From: Dendrolimus kikuchii
Taxonomy: Eukaryota > Arthropoda > Insecta > Lepidoptera > Lasiocampidae
DNA length: 64,000 nt
Assembly: GCA_019925095.2 (NCBI GenBank)
Contig: CM034407.1
Location: 6,409,210-6,473,209, forward strand
Direction of reading: 5' to 3'
Part shown: positions 32,803-44,049 of the stretch, piece by piece
Layout: every line of letters begins with the position of its first letter
Numbering within the stretch: the stretch's first letter is position 1
Notes under the pieces: model-generated
What the model was told of the DNA's origin: nothing
Databases searched by the model: none
What the model saw: the letters and a program-made list of their open reading frames with translations, nothing else
Program-made: the position numbers and the translations under genes

Positions 32803-34090
32803 TAAATTACCTTAATTCAAATAAAAAATTCATAATTTATGTTGATCCAAACCATGTTTGTCAAAAATTTGCATTCTGAGACAAACCAGATGTTTGTTAT
32901 GTAACCTGACGCCTGACGTGAGGCGAACTTTTTTACTCAAAAGTTTATGTCGAATATGAGATGAGCCAAACCATTTGGTGTAGAATGATTTATTGGTGTA
33001 CCAAATGACATGACTTGGTCCATAGCCCTTTGCTCCAATTAAGCTAAGCACTTTTCAAATTTAGAACTATTTTTATTCTAACATCTTAAGAATGGTCTTA
33101 TCGCTAACCAGTATTACTCCTCGTTCGTGTTGTGCCCAATTCCACGGTCGCGAGCAGGAGAGTGACAAGGGAAGTCGGCAGTGCGAGTATCGAGTCTTTA
33201 AATAAGTTACATGTACACACTCACGCTGCCCATTTACCTCGCCAATTTCATGCTATATCTTGAAAGCGGGCATAATAGTTGGGGACACAGGTCATTCTTC
33301 TCTTAATTTTTGATGTTTTGTTATTATAAACAACTTTAGACTACTTACTCCAAACCGTCAAAAATGTAAAGACGTAATATTTTTCTTACAATTTTGGATT
33401 GATATGAACTACAAAATATTTTTTTTTTAATAAACAACTAAAATGACTTTTCGTGCAATATAATTACACAGGGTTATGTTGCTATTCAAAATTACGGTTT
33501 TTGCTATGAAAAAATATTATTTTTCAAGTATTTCAAGCCAAAATCCGTCCAGCCCGACTATAAATAATTAAAATATATGATATCAACACATTTTTTTTCA
33601 ACTTCAAAAAAGGAACAACAAAATTAAAATCACATGCGGCCAGCTATTTCGTGCATCCGTCTTCATCAATCAAGTTCTACGATTTCGGCGGTCGTGCGCG
33701 ACGATTGTGTGGTTTACCCTAATAGTTAATTAAGGCAGTCCTTCACAAAGGTAGGGTAAGCGTTCCTGTTGCTGGCAGTGAATCGATTCGTTGCGCTGTT
33801 GACTCGGGGGATGGGAATTAGTGGTGGTGGTGGTCTTACGGGATACCGTCTATTGATGAAACTGAGTATATTTAAAAATTGATTCATATCAAAATCGTAC
33901 TGTGCTTGGGTGAAACGTAGGATTTCATACATCGGTAAACTTGATGTACAGTCTAACAGCAATAGCGAAATTATCGTCAGAAAAACTACATATCGAGATT
34001 AGAGATGGAAAGAAAAGAAATAATTTATTTGCTAGGAAAGCGACAATACAATGATGTAGAGATAATTTATACATATTGGTGACTTTCAGG
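32803..34090. other. Unassigned; A/T-rich with two CpG-bearing patches
   Basis: No gene or known repeat is recognised. Richer patches at 33115-33260 and 33635-33720 contain CCACGGTCGCGAGCAGGAG and TCGGCGGTCGTGCGCGACG. A 65-codon open stretch on the minus strand near 33050-32840 has no family resemblance I can name. Confidence 0.35.
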
Positions 34091-34300
34091 ATTGAGACTT
34101 TGGGGCCATGGGGACGTGAAGCTTATCAACTTTATCGAGACCTTTCAAGGTGATTGAAAGAAGTCCCGCGTGACCAAAGGGCTGGCCTATATTTAGGGCA
34201 ACGTATTAGCGTTGCCATACAACGTGGGAATACGGCCAGCATTTTGGGAACGCTCCCCACCGACAGCGATCTGGACTACGAGTACATTTTTTACTTGTAA
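34091..34300 (+). pseudogene. repK reverse-transcriptase C-terminus, one nonsense codon
   Basis: A 70-codon frame: IETLGPWGREAYQLYRDLSR, an in-frame TGA, then RDQRAGLYLGQRISVAIQRG and NTASILGTLPTDSDLDYEYI, to a stop at 34298. This is the cleanest view of the repK terminus; an A/T-rich 3' UTR follows. Confidence 0.8.
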
Positions 34301-35733
34301 ATATGTTTATAATAATTAATTTTTGTTTTTTTTTCTATAGTAGTTTAATTTTTAAGATGGTTTAGTTTATAATTTAGTTTTAGTTTCACTACTACCTAAT
34401 AAAATTGGTTTAAAAATAAAACATTATAATAAATTTATACATTTCTATAGTTAAATTTAATATAATGGACTGATGGGTTGTTCTTATTAATTATATACCC
34501 CCAAGAGTAAAAATCAGTTAAAAAATTTAAGTTATTTAAGCAAACATTAGACAATTCACTTCCATCTTTCAGTTTGGTGATCTATATAAACATAACATTG
34601 AATCATTCAATGTCATTGTCAATACCGTCGTGTCCTTTCAGCTCAGTGCCTTTTCAAAATTGATTCAATTTTGATGAATCGTCTATCAGCATTATTAAAA
34701 GCGAGAGAAACTGTAGCGCTAATTAGTAATAGGATTCAACAGGTATTTTATTTAAATCTACTAATAACAGTAGATTTTATTTTTGACGGTTAACGCGGCC
34801 AGTCTTCTGGCAACGTTTCCAAGACCGAGGGGTTGTTTATACTGGAAATGTCCTTCAAAAATCACAATAATTACGTTACAGGTTAGGGGGGGGGGGAAGG
34901 GGGAGTTACGACGAAGCGTGACAAGGGGTGGGAAGAGTCCTAATTTTTGTGACGTCACATTTTAAAATTTAATTAATATATTTAAACCTTAAAACACGAA
35001 ATGTGTGAACTATAAACGATAAACTTCAATATATTTCCAACTCTATCTTTACGGGCATAGTGTATAAATTATTAAAAAATGTTCTAATGTAATAATTTCT
35101 CGATGTTAAATTGCAAAATATAAGAAATAAAAAATCCATATGTCGCTGGTTCATATCCGGCTCGAAGGACCATATGATTAACTCAAAACTAGTAAGGAAA
35201 GAGTAGACATTGCACCAGGAGAGAGATATGTAATTAATTTTTTAAATTTGCACCATTACATTATAGTAGGAAAATTTTATGTGACAAATTCAAATGTTGT
35301 TTGTTGGTGTTGCTAACAGTGATGTCACACTAGGGAGGAGTCTTAGGAATGTCGCCAGCTGTGACAATGCGGGGTAAAACAATCATGAAATTCGTGTGAT
35401 GTAATTTGTGGATGGCCTCTTACTGTCTAATATTAAAATTCACTTAAAATCATCACAAATTAAAACACAACGGCCTAATAAAATTTACCATCACATTACC
35501 AGAAACTAGTTACAACAATAGAACTAAAGTGAAATGTGTAATAAAAATAGAAGTTTATGTTTGTTTGATTGGTACAGTTCGATCCCCCAACGTTTGAGAG
35601 TGAAGCCGACAAATTGAATTAGTCTATTTGCTTGTTTATATAAAGGGAAACTTCCGGTGCACTCTGTTTCATTTATGGCCGCTTCCTATATGTTTACTAT
35701 TCATTCGCTGGCCTTACCATCAGTTGAATTTAT
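34301..35733. other. Intergenic with a G-run
   Basis: No gene. At 34870-34960, a run of ten G and GAGTTACGACGAAGCGTGAC precede TTTTTGTGACGTCACATTTT. I suspect a dispersed repeat but there is no second copy here. Confidence 0.4.
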
Positions 35734-36192
35734 GACATTACTTGTATAGAGCTTATGTCTTTTAACCGATAGTAAGGACGTATTCAAAATTTGTACTTTC
35801 AGATATTTTTCCAAATTTATAAGAAGAAGAATGTATTATGAAAAAAAAAACAAAATTTGTAATAATTGATAAGAAAATTTGTAAAAGAAAAGAAATAAAA
35901 AAGACGCCCATACTCATTTTTCCCAAAGAAAGAAAATAAAATAAATAAGAGCTCTGCCCTGTATCATGACATTACTTGTATAGAGCTTAAACCGATACTA
36001 AGGATGTATTCAAAATTTGTACTTTCAGATATTTTTCCAAATTTATAGTAAGAAGAATGTATTATTAAAAAAGAATCAAAATTTGTAATAGTTGATAAGA
36101 AAATTTGTAAAAGAAATAAAAAAGACGCCCATACACAATTTTCCCAAAAAGGAAAGAAAATAAAAAGGAAGTAAGAACCCTGCCTGTATCAT
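35734..36192. repeat. Two-copy tandem duplication, ~230-bp unit
   Basis: Units 35734-35967 and 35968-36192 both start GACATTACTTGTATAGAGCT, share AATTTGTACTTTCAGATATT, AAAAAAGACGCCCATAC and TTTTCCCAAA, and end GCCCTGTATCAT or GCCTGTATCAT. They are about 90% alike by eye. Confidence 0.85.
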
Positions 36193-36288
36193 GAAGGAGA
36201 TGGCAAAATAAAAAAACGATATTAAGGCGAAAGTAAGATATAGGAACGTGTCATTAAAGTTTAATGCTCTTATTGAGCCATCTTGTCC

Positions 36289-36530
36289 GCCAGGTGGTAG
36301 GGCATTTGCCCGACTGGATGGCTACCACCCCTGGTCTAAAGCAAGTCGCTATAATAACCTTGAGTTGTGTTCCGGCATTAGCGACCACGTTCCAGTGACC
36401 CTTAAGAGAGCAGCAGCGCATTTGTAGCACCTCTGGTGTTGCAAATGTCCATAGGCGATGATAACCGCTTTCCATTAAGTGGGCCGTCTGGGTGTCTGCT
36501 GAACTCCTGCAATAAAAATTAAAAAAAAAT
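36289..36530 (+). repeat. repA short form starting at GCCAGGTGGTAG
   Basis: Begins at the internal boundary shared with 11585, 45904, 44817(-) and 55673. Otherwise complete to the A tail. Confidence 0.85.
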
Positions 36531-36565
36531 ACCTTAGTGTTTTCTTAACTTCTCGCATCTAGTAC

Positions 36566-36630
36566 ACATAATGAAAACCACGTTTTAACGGTTTTAAGCG
36601 ACATGTTATTTATTTGGTTTCTATCGTGTT
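36566..36630 (+). repeat. repG MITE left-end fragment
   Basis: CACATAATGAAAACCACG followed by TTTTAACGGTTTTAAGCG matches the first 40 bp of repG, then diverges. Confidence 0.6.
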
Positions 36631-37124
36631 GATTCTCGCCAATCCGCCTTAGAAAAGCGTGGCGGGTGTAAGGGAGACCGGGGACAAAGTAACATTTTTA
36701 CTTTTGGCTCGAATTCTGAACAACCATAATGTTTTTGATAAACTAAATATAACTCTATAATACTACCATCTTTATTAATTAATTTTAGATTTGTAATCCA
36801 CTTATTGTAACATTTATCATTAATAAACCTTCTTAATACTTCCTAAACCATAACATAATGTCTATTTGTAACTTTCTTGTGTATACTTTTTTGGGTTACA
36901 GTCTAGCTCAATACTATGTACCTACTTATTCATGTAACTTGTAATTGATTGTAATCTGTTTATACACCATATTAAATAAATAAATAAAAAAATTGGTTTA
37001 ACCTCCTCTCATAGAAACAGTTCAGCTGAGATAGGTCAGTCATGATATGCTTGACATTGACAGTTACATGTGGAAGATTATGAAGTGAAGGACAAAAAGT
37101 AGAAAAGCAGATCCTGTGCTATCC
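36631..37124. other. AT-rich stretch
   Basis: Nothing recognised. Confidence 0.35.
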
Positions 37125-37426
37125 ATCCGTGCAAGAACGGAGAAAGAATACAATTTCCTGCGGCCGGGCGGCCTGTCGTAAGAGGCGACAAAACAACCCA
37201 CAGCCAGGTGGTATTTGCTCGACTGGATGGCGACCACCCCTGGTCTAGAGTATGCCGCCATAACAACCTTGTGTTATGGCATTAGTGACCAGGTTTCAGT
37301 CTCCCTTAAGAGAGCAGCAGCGCATTTTTAGCACCTTTGGTGTTACAAATGTCCATAGGCGATATTAACCGCTTTTCATCAAGTGGGCCGTCTGCCTGTC
37401 TGCTGAAGTCCTGCAATAAAAAAAAT
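37125..37426 (+). repeat. repA full-length copy
   Basis: ATCCGTGCAAGAACGG to the GCAATAAAAAAAATT tail. The GGGCATTTGCCC stem is damaged (GGTGGTATTTGCTCGAC) by a short deletion. Confidence 0.9.
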
Positions 37427-38385
37427 TAAACAAACTCGGAAGACAACCACGATTTAGAACTAAGGTGATTTGGATGATATTTGTAAAAGTCATATATTCA
37501 TTTATTTCTTTTTCCTCTTTTCATGCCCGTGTATATTGATGTCCTTCATGAAATTTGGTATATTGGGTGAATTTTTTATGTGTGTACGTTATGACAAACT
37601 GTCAAAAGTTAGTCCAGCTGCCCATAGGGAGCTCGCACGCAGAGGCTGGTCCCGGGCTTCGCGAAGCGAAAGCACTCGGCCCAAAACCCACGGTAAAGCT
37701 GTAAGGTTTTTGGACCAACAGCTTATAGTCAAGTCCGTATAGAAGAAAATTATCAGTTCTCGTAACGCATTGCGGAGCGATCGGCTTCCTATTATAAAAT
37801 AGGCTTCCTTTAGTCAGCTTCACCCTGAGAGTTCGGGTCTTGGTCTACCTATATTCTACGTCTGAGGATTCTATATCCAAACAATAAAAACGATAAAGGT
37901 TTGCCATCACTACGAACTCTTTTATGTAGAATGTTACGCATTTGCCACATTTTTTAAATTCTTTGAGCGATTTACAATAGTATCAGAAATTAATGAACTG
38001 AAGATGAAGAAATTAAAGTAGCAAAGCAATCATGTTATATTTAATACAGCTATTATGAAATTCCTTTAAAAATCCATTACTTAATTGCATAAGACATTAA
38101 CTAATTTCGTAATAAATTTACTGACCTAATAAATCAGTGTTGAACACTTACCGCGAATATGAACAAAACGAGGTACCCCCCAATCTATAAATTAGTCACC
38201 GTGACCATTTCGCCAGTAGATTATAGATGCACCCTGTACATCCTGTTTCCTGGACTTGGTGAATCCATCAGCATCGAAAGGGTGAAGCTAAAATAAATAT
38301 TTAATTTTGTATAGTTACGGTGTCAGTTACCATTTGTCCAGACCAGGTCAAAGAAACTTATTTTTTGTGTGATAGTGAAGCGTGA
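37427..38385. other. Unassigned stretch
   Basis: 37600-37870 is richer in GC and complexity (GGCTGGTCCCGGGCTTCGCG, with an AGCTTCGCGAAGC-like palindrome). I recognise no gene or family in either strand. The remainder is A/T-rich. Confidence 0.3.
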
Positions 38386-39457
38386 TTTTTATAGCTGGAG
38401 TATAGTAGACGGGCTGGTTGCCCACCTGGATCGATTGATGGAAAGTGGTTATTTTGTAACACTGTGGTGCTGCTACCAATCTAGCCACTAATGTCGGAAT
38501 ATAACTCAAGTTTTTTATGGCGGCAAACTGTAGACCTGTGGTTCTCAATATTTTTTACTCAGCGACGCACTAACATTCTCTTTATAAATTCGCGACACCC
38601 TTACATAATTACATACAACATTTTTGATAGTTGAAGAGAAGGAGGTATGTATGTACATTAGTTAAATTAAACATGATTAATCTATTGGGCGTATTTATTA
38701 TCGCGTAAGAACATAAACTACAAACATCTAAAGAAAAAAAATCTTAAAATTAGTGTGCGATGAGATCTTGGTGACTTTTGCAGTGTTCGATCCTTGCCTG
38801 GTTTTAAGTAGGTAGAACATCGCTCCATAAATTTTGCTGTCTACCCTCTTTCTGTGTGAGGCGACGATAAACACACTGCAGCCATTTTGGACATTTCCTG
38901 TCAACATTTTGACCAAGACACACCGCGCTGTGCGCTTATACTTATAAATAATAACCGTGCTAAAAACATTATCTTACCTAAGACCTTGTGAGAAGTTTAG
39001 CTCGAAAGTGGAATCAAGTGACGTGTGCTATTCCTGTGTGCAATCTGAATCGAGCCAGGAGAGGGTGGATCTCAAGGTTGGTAGAGCTTCTGCTTTTGTA
39101 GTACAAGGATCTAGGTTATATCTCTTCCATACAGTCCACAAATCGAACCAGCTTTACCCGCGGGTTAGAGTGCCCCACACAAAGATTATCTATCCAAGGC
39201 CGGATTGTTGACAGGCACACTCTCATCTCGGTATCCACATCAAGTAGTCGAGAACAGTACAAGTAATATGTTTTCGATAAGTTTGTAAGTAGAGATGCAA
39301 TTCCCCCAGGTAACTTAGATAAAAATATCGTATTTGTATCGTATAGCGTATTATATCACGATACAATTGATAGGTGCTTGTGACACAACAATGTGACGCA
39401 ACACGGTGGTTGAGAACCGCTGCTTTAGACCAGGAGTGGCCTACCACTTGGTTGTAT
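38386..39457 (-). repeat. repA-related copy, split by a hAT element
   Basis: 38386-38535 holds the 3' half on the minus strand (ATAGCTGGAGTATAGTAGAC, GATGGAAAGTGGTTA, CACTAATGTCGGAATATAAC). The sequence resumes at 39423 with CTTTAGACCAGGAGTGGCC. Diverged subfamily, like 10925 and 50490. Confidence 0.7.
38536..39422. mobile_element. Non-autonomous hAT transposon, 887 bp
   Basis: Ends CTGTGGTTCTCAA and, inverted, CAGCGGTTCTCAA (11 of 13 match) are of the C-A-G-N-GGTTCTCAA kind seen in hAT elements. An 8-bp target duplication flanks it: CTGTAGAC (38528-38535) and CTTTAGAC (39423-39430), one mismatch. It is inserted in the minus-strand repA copy. A GCGACGCACTAAC…TTCGCGACACC block follows the left end. 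No transposase frame is present. Confidence 0.8.
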
Positions 39458-40017
39458 TTCAGTCTTAAAGGATTATAGGTAATATCTATATACTACCTAT
39501 ACGACTGAAAAGATTACTAAAGTCTAGGTCATCGTCATAACATGTTAAAATTATGTTCAAACCCATATTCAGTTTTGCAAAACAAATAAATAAAAATCAA
39601 TTTTTGAATACTGATGTGTAACAACATTAATGATCGCATTATACCTTTGCTACACCCGCGTACTAATGCTTTAATTAACACAGTAATAAGGATATTACGC
39701 AGGTATAGCCAATGGGTTATTTGAGAATTTTTTTTTTTTGGAGCTGGACCCAGCTGAATAGCCGCAGATGGCTGTTTCAACGATACCGGACTTTGGGAGC
39801 TTCCCGACTCCGTGGGAGCGGAGGCGTTCAGCCCGGAAGTAGCACGCTCGAGGAGGCACCTCCTGTGAGGTTCGACCTCAGCTCGGCCACTGCGGGGGAT
39901 TGACTCTATATTGAGAATTAGCCGTTAAAGGCTGAAAGAGCTAAGCCAACAGGCTGAAGTGATTATTTGGGGACCAATTATCGACTCCGCCGGCGAAGCC
40001 GATCCTAGTCTATCATT
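39458..40017. other. Unassigned, with a GC-rich island at 39739-40010
   Basis: The island (GGAGCTGGACCCAGCTG, GAGGAGGCACCTCCTGTGAG, CCGCCGGCGAAGCCG) contrasts sharply with its surroundings and follows a T-run (39730-39740). It could be a retroposed RNA copy in minus orientation, but I find no target duplication and no second copy. Confidence 0.35.
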
Positions 40018-40085
40018 ACTACCGCTTCGCAACGTGTTATAGCTGGAGGAGAAGAAGCGGCGGAAGAAACTCTCCAGCAACACGC
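40018..40085 (+). repeat. Short block shared with repG interior
   Basis: ACCGCTTCGCAACGTGTTAT…AGAAGCGGCGGAAGAAACTC also occurs at 21028-21100 and inverted in repG at 25385-25445. Confidence 0.6.
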
Positions 40086-40481
40086 CTATGCTAATCGTTA
40101 TTTGAGATAAACATTGTTAATGACATTAAGCATTAACCGATAACTCAGATGACTGTAGTAAACTACACTAATGTAGCAAATCAATAACACATTATTTTTA
40201 ACGCTATAAATTGGATGCATTTGGATACGGTCACTGACATAACCGCAGATAGAGCAGGGCATAAGAGGGTCTAGGAAATAGCTGCCATAAAAACAAACCA
40301 ATCATTTTTTGACCCAAAAAAAAACAAAACAAAGGATCGTCTTGGTTATTGGCACGTGACGTGCAGGATTTCCTCTCAATTAATATGCATGAGATTCAAC
40401 ATAACTGAGTTACAAACACTTTCTCCCCAATATTATTTTGCGGAAACGATTGTTTATTTTAATGTTGTTAGAAAAGACAAT

Positions 40482-40870
40482 GACGCTCGCGGACCGCGTT
40501 TGTAATACAGAAGTAAGAAAGAGAGTTGGTCTGAAAGAGAGTGTCGGGGTGAAGGTAAGGAAAGGAATGCTCCGGTGGTTCGGGCATGTGGAAAGAATGC
40601 ATGATGAAAGAATGACTAAACAGATATACAATGCAAAAGTGGATGGATGCAGAAGTCGTGGAAGGCCACGACACACCTTCCATGATCAAATTGATCGTGT
40701 ACTAGCGGAAGGTGATATCAGGAGCCTTAAGAACAGACGAGCGTGCATGACAAGAGTTATGAATGTCAAAGAAGCAAGTGAGGTGTGTAAGAAAAACCTA
40801 AATGGCGCTCTGTTGTTCGTGCCTACCCCGCAAGGGAACTGGCGTGAAGTTATTTATGTATGTATGTATG
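40482..40870 (+). mobile_element. repC RTE-like LINE 3' end, 389 bp, no coding lesion to the last codons
   Basis: It encodes LADRVCNTEVRKRVGLKESV, KGMLRWFGHVERMHDERMTK, RGRPRHTFHDQIDRVLAEGD and RRACMTRVMNVKEASEVCKK, then a 1-base deletion and the GTAT tail. A perfect 13-bp duplication TAGAAAAGACAAT at 40469-40481 and 40871-40883 marks a recent insertion. The RWFGHVxRM…RGRPR motif is common to C-termini of insect LINE reverse transcriptases. Confidence 0.88.
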
Positions 40871-41007
40871 TAGAAAAGACAATAGGCATGTGGATATAAA
40901 ATAAATGCTAACATCATTTACACATAAAAAAAACAGGCGTTAAAATAACATCTTTCATCTTACTTTTAAAATATTATGAATAGAAATACTGTTAATTATT
41001 ATCTGCT

Positions 41008-41131
41008 AGAGTTAACTTGAGACCTGAGCGGAATGCGCTCCCCTCACGACCCCCGGCTTTTACCGCTCTCGCCATCGACGCCATCAGTACCTCCCGCTTA
41101 CGTCATCCGAGCGAAGTCTCAAGTTAACTCT
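41008..41131. mobile_element. 124-bp GC-rich MITE-like element with 16-bp inverted ends
   Basis: AGAGTTAACTTGAGAC at 41008-41023 is exactly inverted at 41116-41131. The core is C-rich (CCCCTCACGACCCCCGGC). No second copy in the window. Confidence 0.6.
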
Positions 41132-41139
41132 TGCGGGTT

Positions 41140-41690
41140 GTACTTTTTCGCTATTTGACTCCTTTTAGTTATACAAACTTACAACGTCATAAATATGTAC
41201 GCTCGTACATACATACAAAATCTATAAGGTTTTAAAAGTTTTAAGACATTTATTTCTTAAAAGTATTTACAATTAACTTACAGGGAACCAGTTACATTTA
41301 ATACACATTTAACCCTATCAGCGCATCTGTCCATCTATTATTGAAATATTTAATGTTTTATTAGTTTTCATTTGATCATTACTTCATTATTTATAATATG
41401 TGACACAGTCTTGAAACGACAGTCGGAGCAACGCAAATTGTTTATTACGGGTTGGAGTGTCTGCCCTTCTATCGCCCAGCAAAAACGTAACTGAACTGTC
41501 TTTAAATTATAGATTTCTACAGAAAGCTACAAGTCTTTCTTCTCTTGCGTTGTGACATAGAATAATACCAATATACAGTAAACCAAAACTGTATAATTTA
41601 AAAACATATTTTTGTGATGCTCACAAGAAGTTAACGCATTTCAAAGCATATTGCACATCTCTCGACATGTGCAGTCTGTGGGCTAGTTAT
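41140..41690. other. AT-rich stretch
   Basis: Nothing recognised. Confidence 0.35.
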
Positions 41691-41699
41691 TCACAGAGA

Positions 41700-41938
41700 A
41701 GCTACACGGTCTTTCGTGTCCAATACAATAACGAGTTCAGGGCGTTGTAGGGGCTGCCTGCTACTGTAGGGCCTCGGGCATATTTGTCCTGGCGCACACC
41801 GATTGCTTCCAGAACGCCATCAGGAAGCGGTGTGCGTCTTTGGAGCGCCGGGTGTCAGCTAACGTCAGTGCCGTCCTTGCGATGATTGCTGACAGGATGG
41901 ACTGTACCTACATTAGGCACTATACTACGCAATGTATA
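41700..41938 (+). mobile_element. Non-LTR reverse-transcriptase C-terminal remnant
   Basis: From about 41785 the frame IFVLAHTDCFQNAIRKRC, ASLERRVSANVSAVLAMIAD, RMDCTYIRHY is open to a stop at 41941. Cys-x-RKRCASLxxRVxxxxN…R-D…YxRHW-type endings occur in insect LINE proteins. Upstream codons are broken. Confidence 0.5.
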
Positions 41939-41985
41939 ATATAAATAGCATTGTGACTATGGGATATGTTTTTATGAAATATAAA

Positions 41986-42316
41986 TCTATATATATAAAA
42001 CAAAAGTTGTGTTAGTTACACTATTTATAACTCAAGAATGGCTGTACCGATTTGGCTGAAAATTAGTGGGGAGGTAGTCTAGAACCAGGAGACGGACATA
42101 GGACACTTTTTATCCCGTTGGAACCGGTAGGTGGCGCTGAGATCGGGTTCTAGAATCCTCCTAACCACCGGGAGCAATTTTGGTGATTTTGTTTTTGTGT
42201 GTTTGAGTGGGTCCCCGGATGGTTTAAATCCACAATTGGAACCGGTAGGTGGCGCTGGGATCGGGTCCACGATTTTTATTTTTTCAGAGCAGGACAACGT
42301 GTGCTGGGGCCGCTAG
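41986..42316 (+). mobile_element. Non-autonomous Helitron, complete
   Basis: It starts TCTATATATATAAAAC, ends GGGGCCGCTAG, and is flanked by A (41985) and T (42317). The internal segment GGAACCGGTAGGTGGCGCTG occurs twice (from 42120 and 42238). The 3' end matches 18850-18912 and 58870-58934. Confidence 0.85.
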
Positions 42317-42367
42317 TACAAAATATAAATCAAGACAGACTAGAATAAAATTAATTTGAGAAGATAG

Positions 42368-42577
42368 TCACGACATACAGCGATAAATGACGTCTTATGC
42401 AGGGTGTTTACCACCGCTAACGTGCCGGATCTTTTAGAGGCGAACGGTAATCCACGTGAGGATGTTAAACCTCCTGACGGAACATCTCTAGATCTCTATC
42501 TGATTCTCTCTGAGGTATTACCAGCGCTGCCGGCCTCGAAGGAATTATATGACACCTTGTTTGAAGGATTCACTTAA
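42368..42577 (+). mobile_element. repK fragment (central conserved block)
   Basis: RHTAINDVLCRVFTTANVPD, LLEANGNPREDVKPPDGTSL lines up with IIRRALVTTGVPVVLGPN…RDDGKRPDGMSL at 14.9 kb. The rest (LILSEVLPALPASKELYDTL) is open to a stop at 42575 but has lost similarity. A poly(A)-like AATAAATAAA follows at 42585. Confidence 0.65.
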
Positions 42578-43427
42578 CTTCTACAATAAATAAACTTTTT
42601 TCATTGTTCTTAGTGGTTGATAACTAAACATACTTATAACACAGCCGGTTTCTAAGGATCTTTCTTACACAGTACCGTGGGAACAAGGATCCAACGCGTA
42701 CGCGATGTTATCCAATCAGTGCGTCACGGTCACTGAGCACGTGGGGTATAATGGGAAGGGGTATATGGAAATTGAATTACATGAATCGGGTATATCGGCA
42801 ACGCACATGTTAAACTTCAGTCTGGGTTGATGTTACTTTTTATTGCTGTAGCAGGTTAGCCACTCACCATTTTTTTCGAGGGGACATCCCTATTGGTGGC
42901 AGTTGCTTCTTCCAAATAAAACTCGATGTGGACTGTATGACTTATTATTTCATTATCTACAATTAAATTAAAACTATACATAGACGAGTATCTGAATATA
43001 ACGATGAATGGCAGAGAGAGAGTAGTGCCATTAAGTGCAAGTGCTTGTGCAATGTCCATGTGTGTATTATCCGGCCTCCAAGGCCGCTTGTTATATCTCA
43101 TGTTGCGTCCGACGCCTAGCTGCTAACCCTGTGAGCTATGGGCGTCGGCGGTATGCGGGGCGCGGAGGGGAAGTGTGTTCCGGCAAACGGGTCAGGAGGG
43201 TGCTCTCTATCCGCAACAATTCCTTAGAGGTATATCCACCGCGGGGGAAACACGGCGGGGAGTCAATCGGTCCTCTGTCATTTCAATTTACTAATTTTAC
43301 AAGTCAACCTTGATTCTCTTGTGGTCAGTTCACACTGACACAGACTCGAAGCGCATCGAAGTGTGAATCTAAAAATTTACATAGCAATAAACTCCTACCT
43401 CCATAACGTAATGCATACACTGCTTCG
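42578..43427. other. Unassigned, GC-rich patch at 43050-43270
   Basis: The patch (GGGCGTCGGCGGTATGCGG, CACCGCGGGGGAAACACGG) has no recognised product on either strand. An 81-codon minus-strand frame at 43101-42856 matches no family I know. Confidence 0.3.
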
Positions 43428-43620
43428 GCTCCCATAGAGTAAATAATAACCATAAACAAAATTAAAAATAAATAATTAAAATGACAAGTTGGCGGTAGGC
43501 TAAATAAAACTTAAACAATACTCATTCACACTTGACATCTTTGCCTTCCATGATCATGGCTATTGAAAAGTGGTTGAAACGTCGGAATAATAAAAATCAA
43601 ATAAATTACCGCGCTTAACT
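43428..43620 (+). repeat. repG MITE, right two-thirds
   Basis: GGCTCCCATAGAGTAAATAA…CAAGTTGGCGGTAGGC…CTTGACATCTTTGCCTTCC as in 25463-25650. It breaks off 12 bp into the right inverted repeat. Confidence 0.8.
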
Positions 43621-44049
43621 TTTTTTAAGTAATATTTTACAAGTCTTAGAAGATTTGAATATTTACCTTCTTTAATGTACGCTTATTATCATCATTAATA
43701 TTCTTGTTCTATGCCATGGGTTCATATTTTGTAATTTAATTCCGATGTCCAATTCGCCTTAAAATAGTTCTAGTTTGCGCAAGTCCCTTCAATTAGGCGT
43801 ATCAAGTGACAACTTCCCCCAACACGTTACTAGATCCCAATGCCCGTAAACGTTCGGAATCGGAAGCGGATATATTAAATGACAAGGATGTTGTTCATAA
43901 GGATTCGTTGTCACAGCTGTTAGGAGTGGGTTTAAAATAATTATTTGACTTTGACGGCAGAAATATTTTGACATTTACGGTCTCTAGTGTCATTTATTAA
44001 AATAAAGTCATAAAAATACAAATCAAAATATATTTTTGAAATGTCGATC

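Noticed and set aside
38957..39211. An 84-codon frame as a gene
   Set aside because: It lies inside the non-autonomous hAT element and shows no domain.
42403..42577. A terminal coding exon with acceptor TTATGCAG, 56 open codons and a poly(A)-like signal
   Set aside because: Upstream codons in the same frame (RHTAINDVLCRVFTTANVPD) and the KPPDGTSL block align with repK at 14.9 kb, so it is a retrotransposon remnant.
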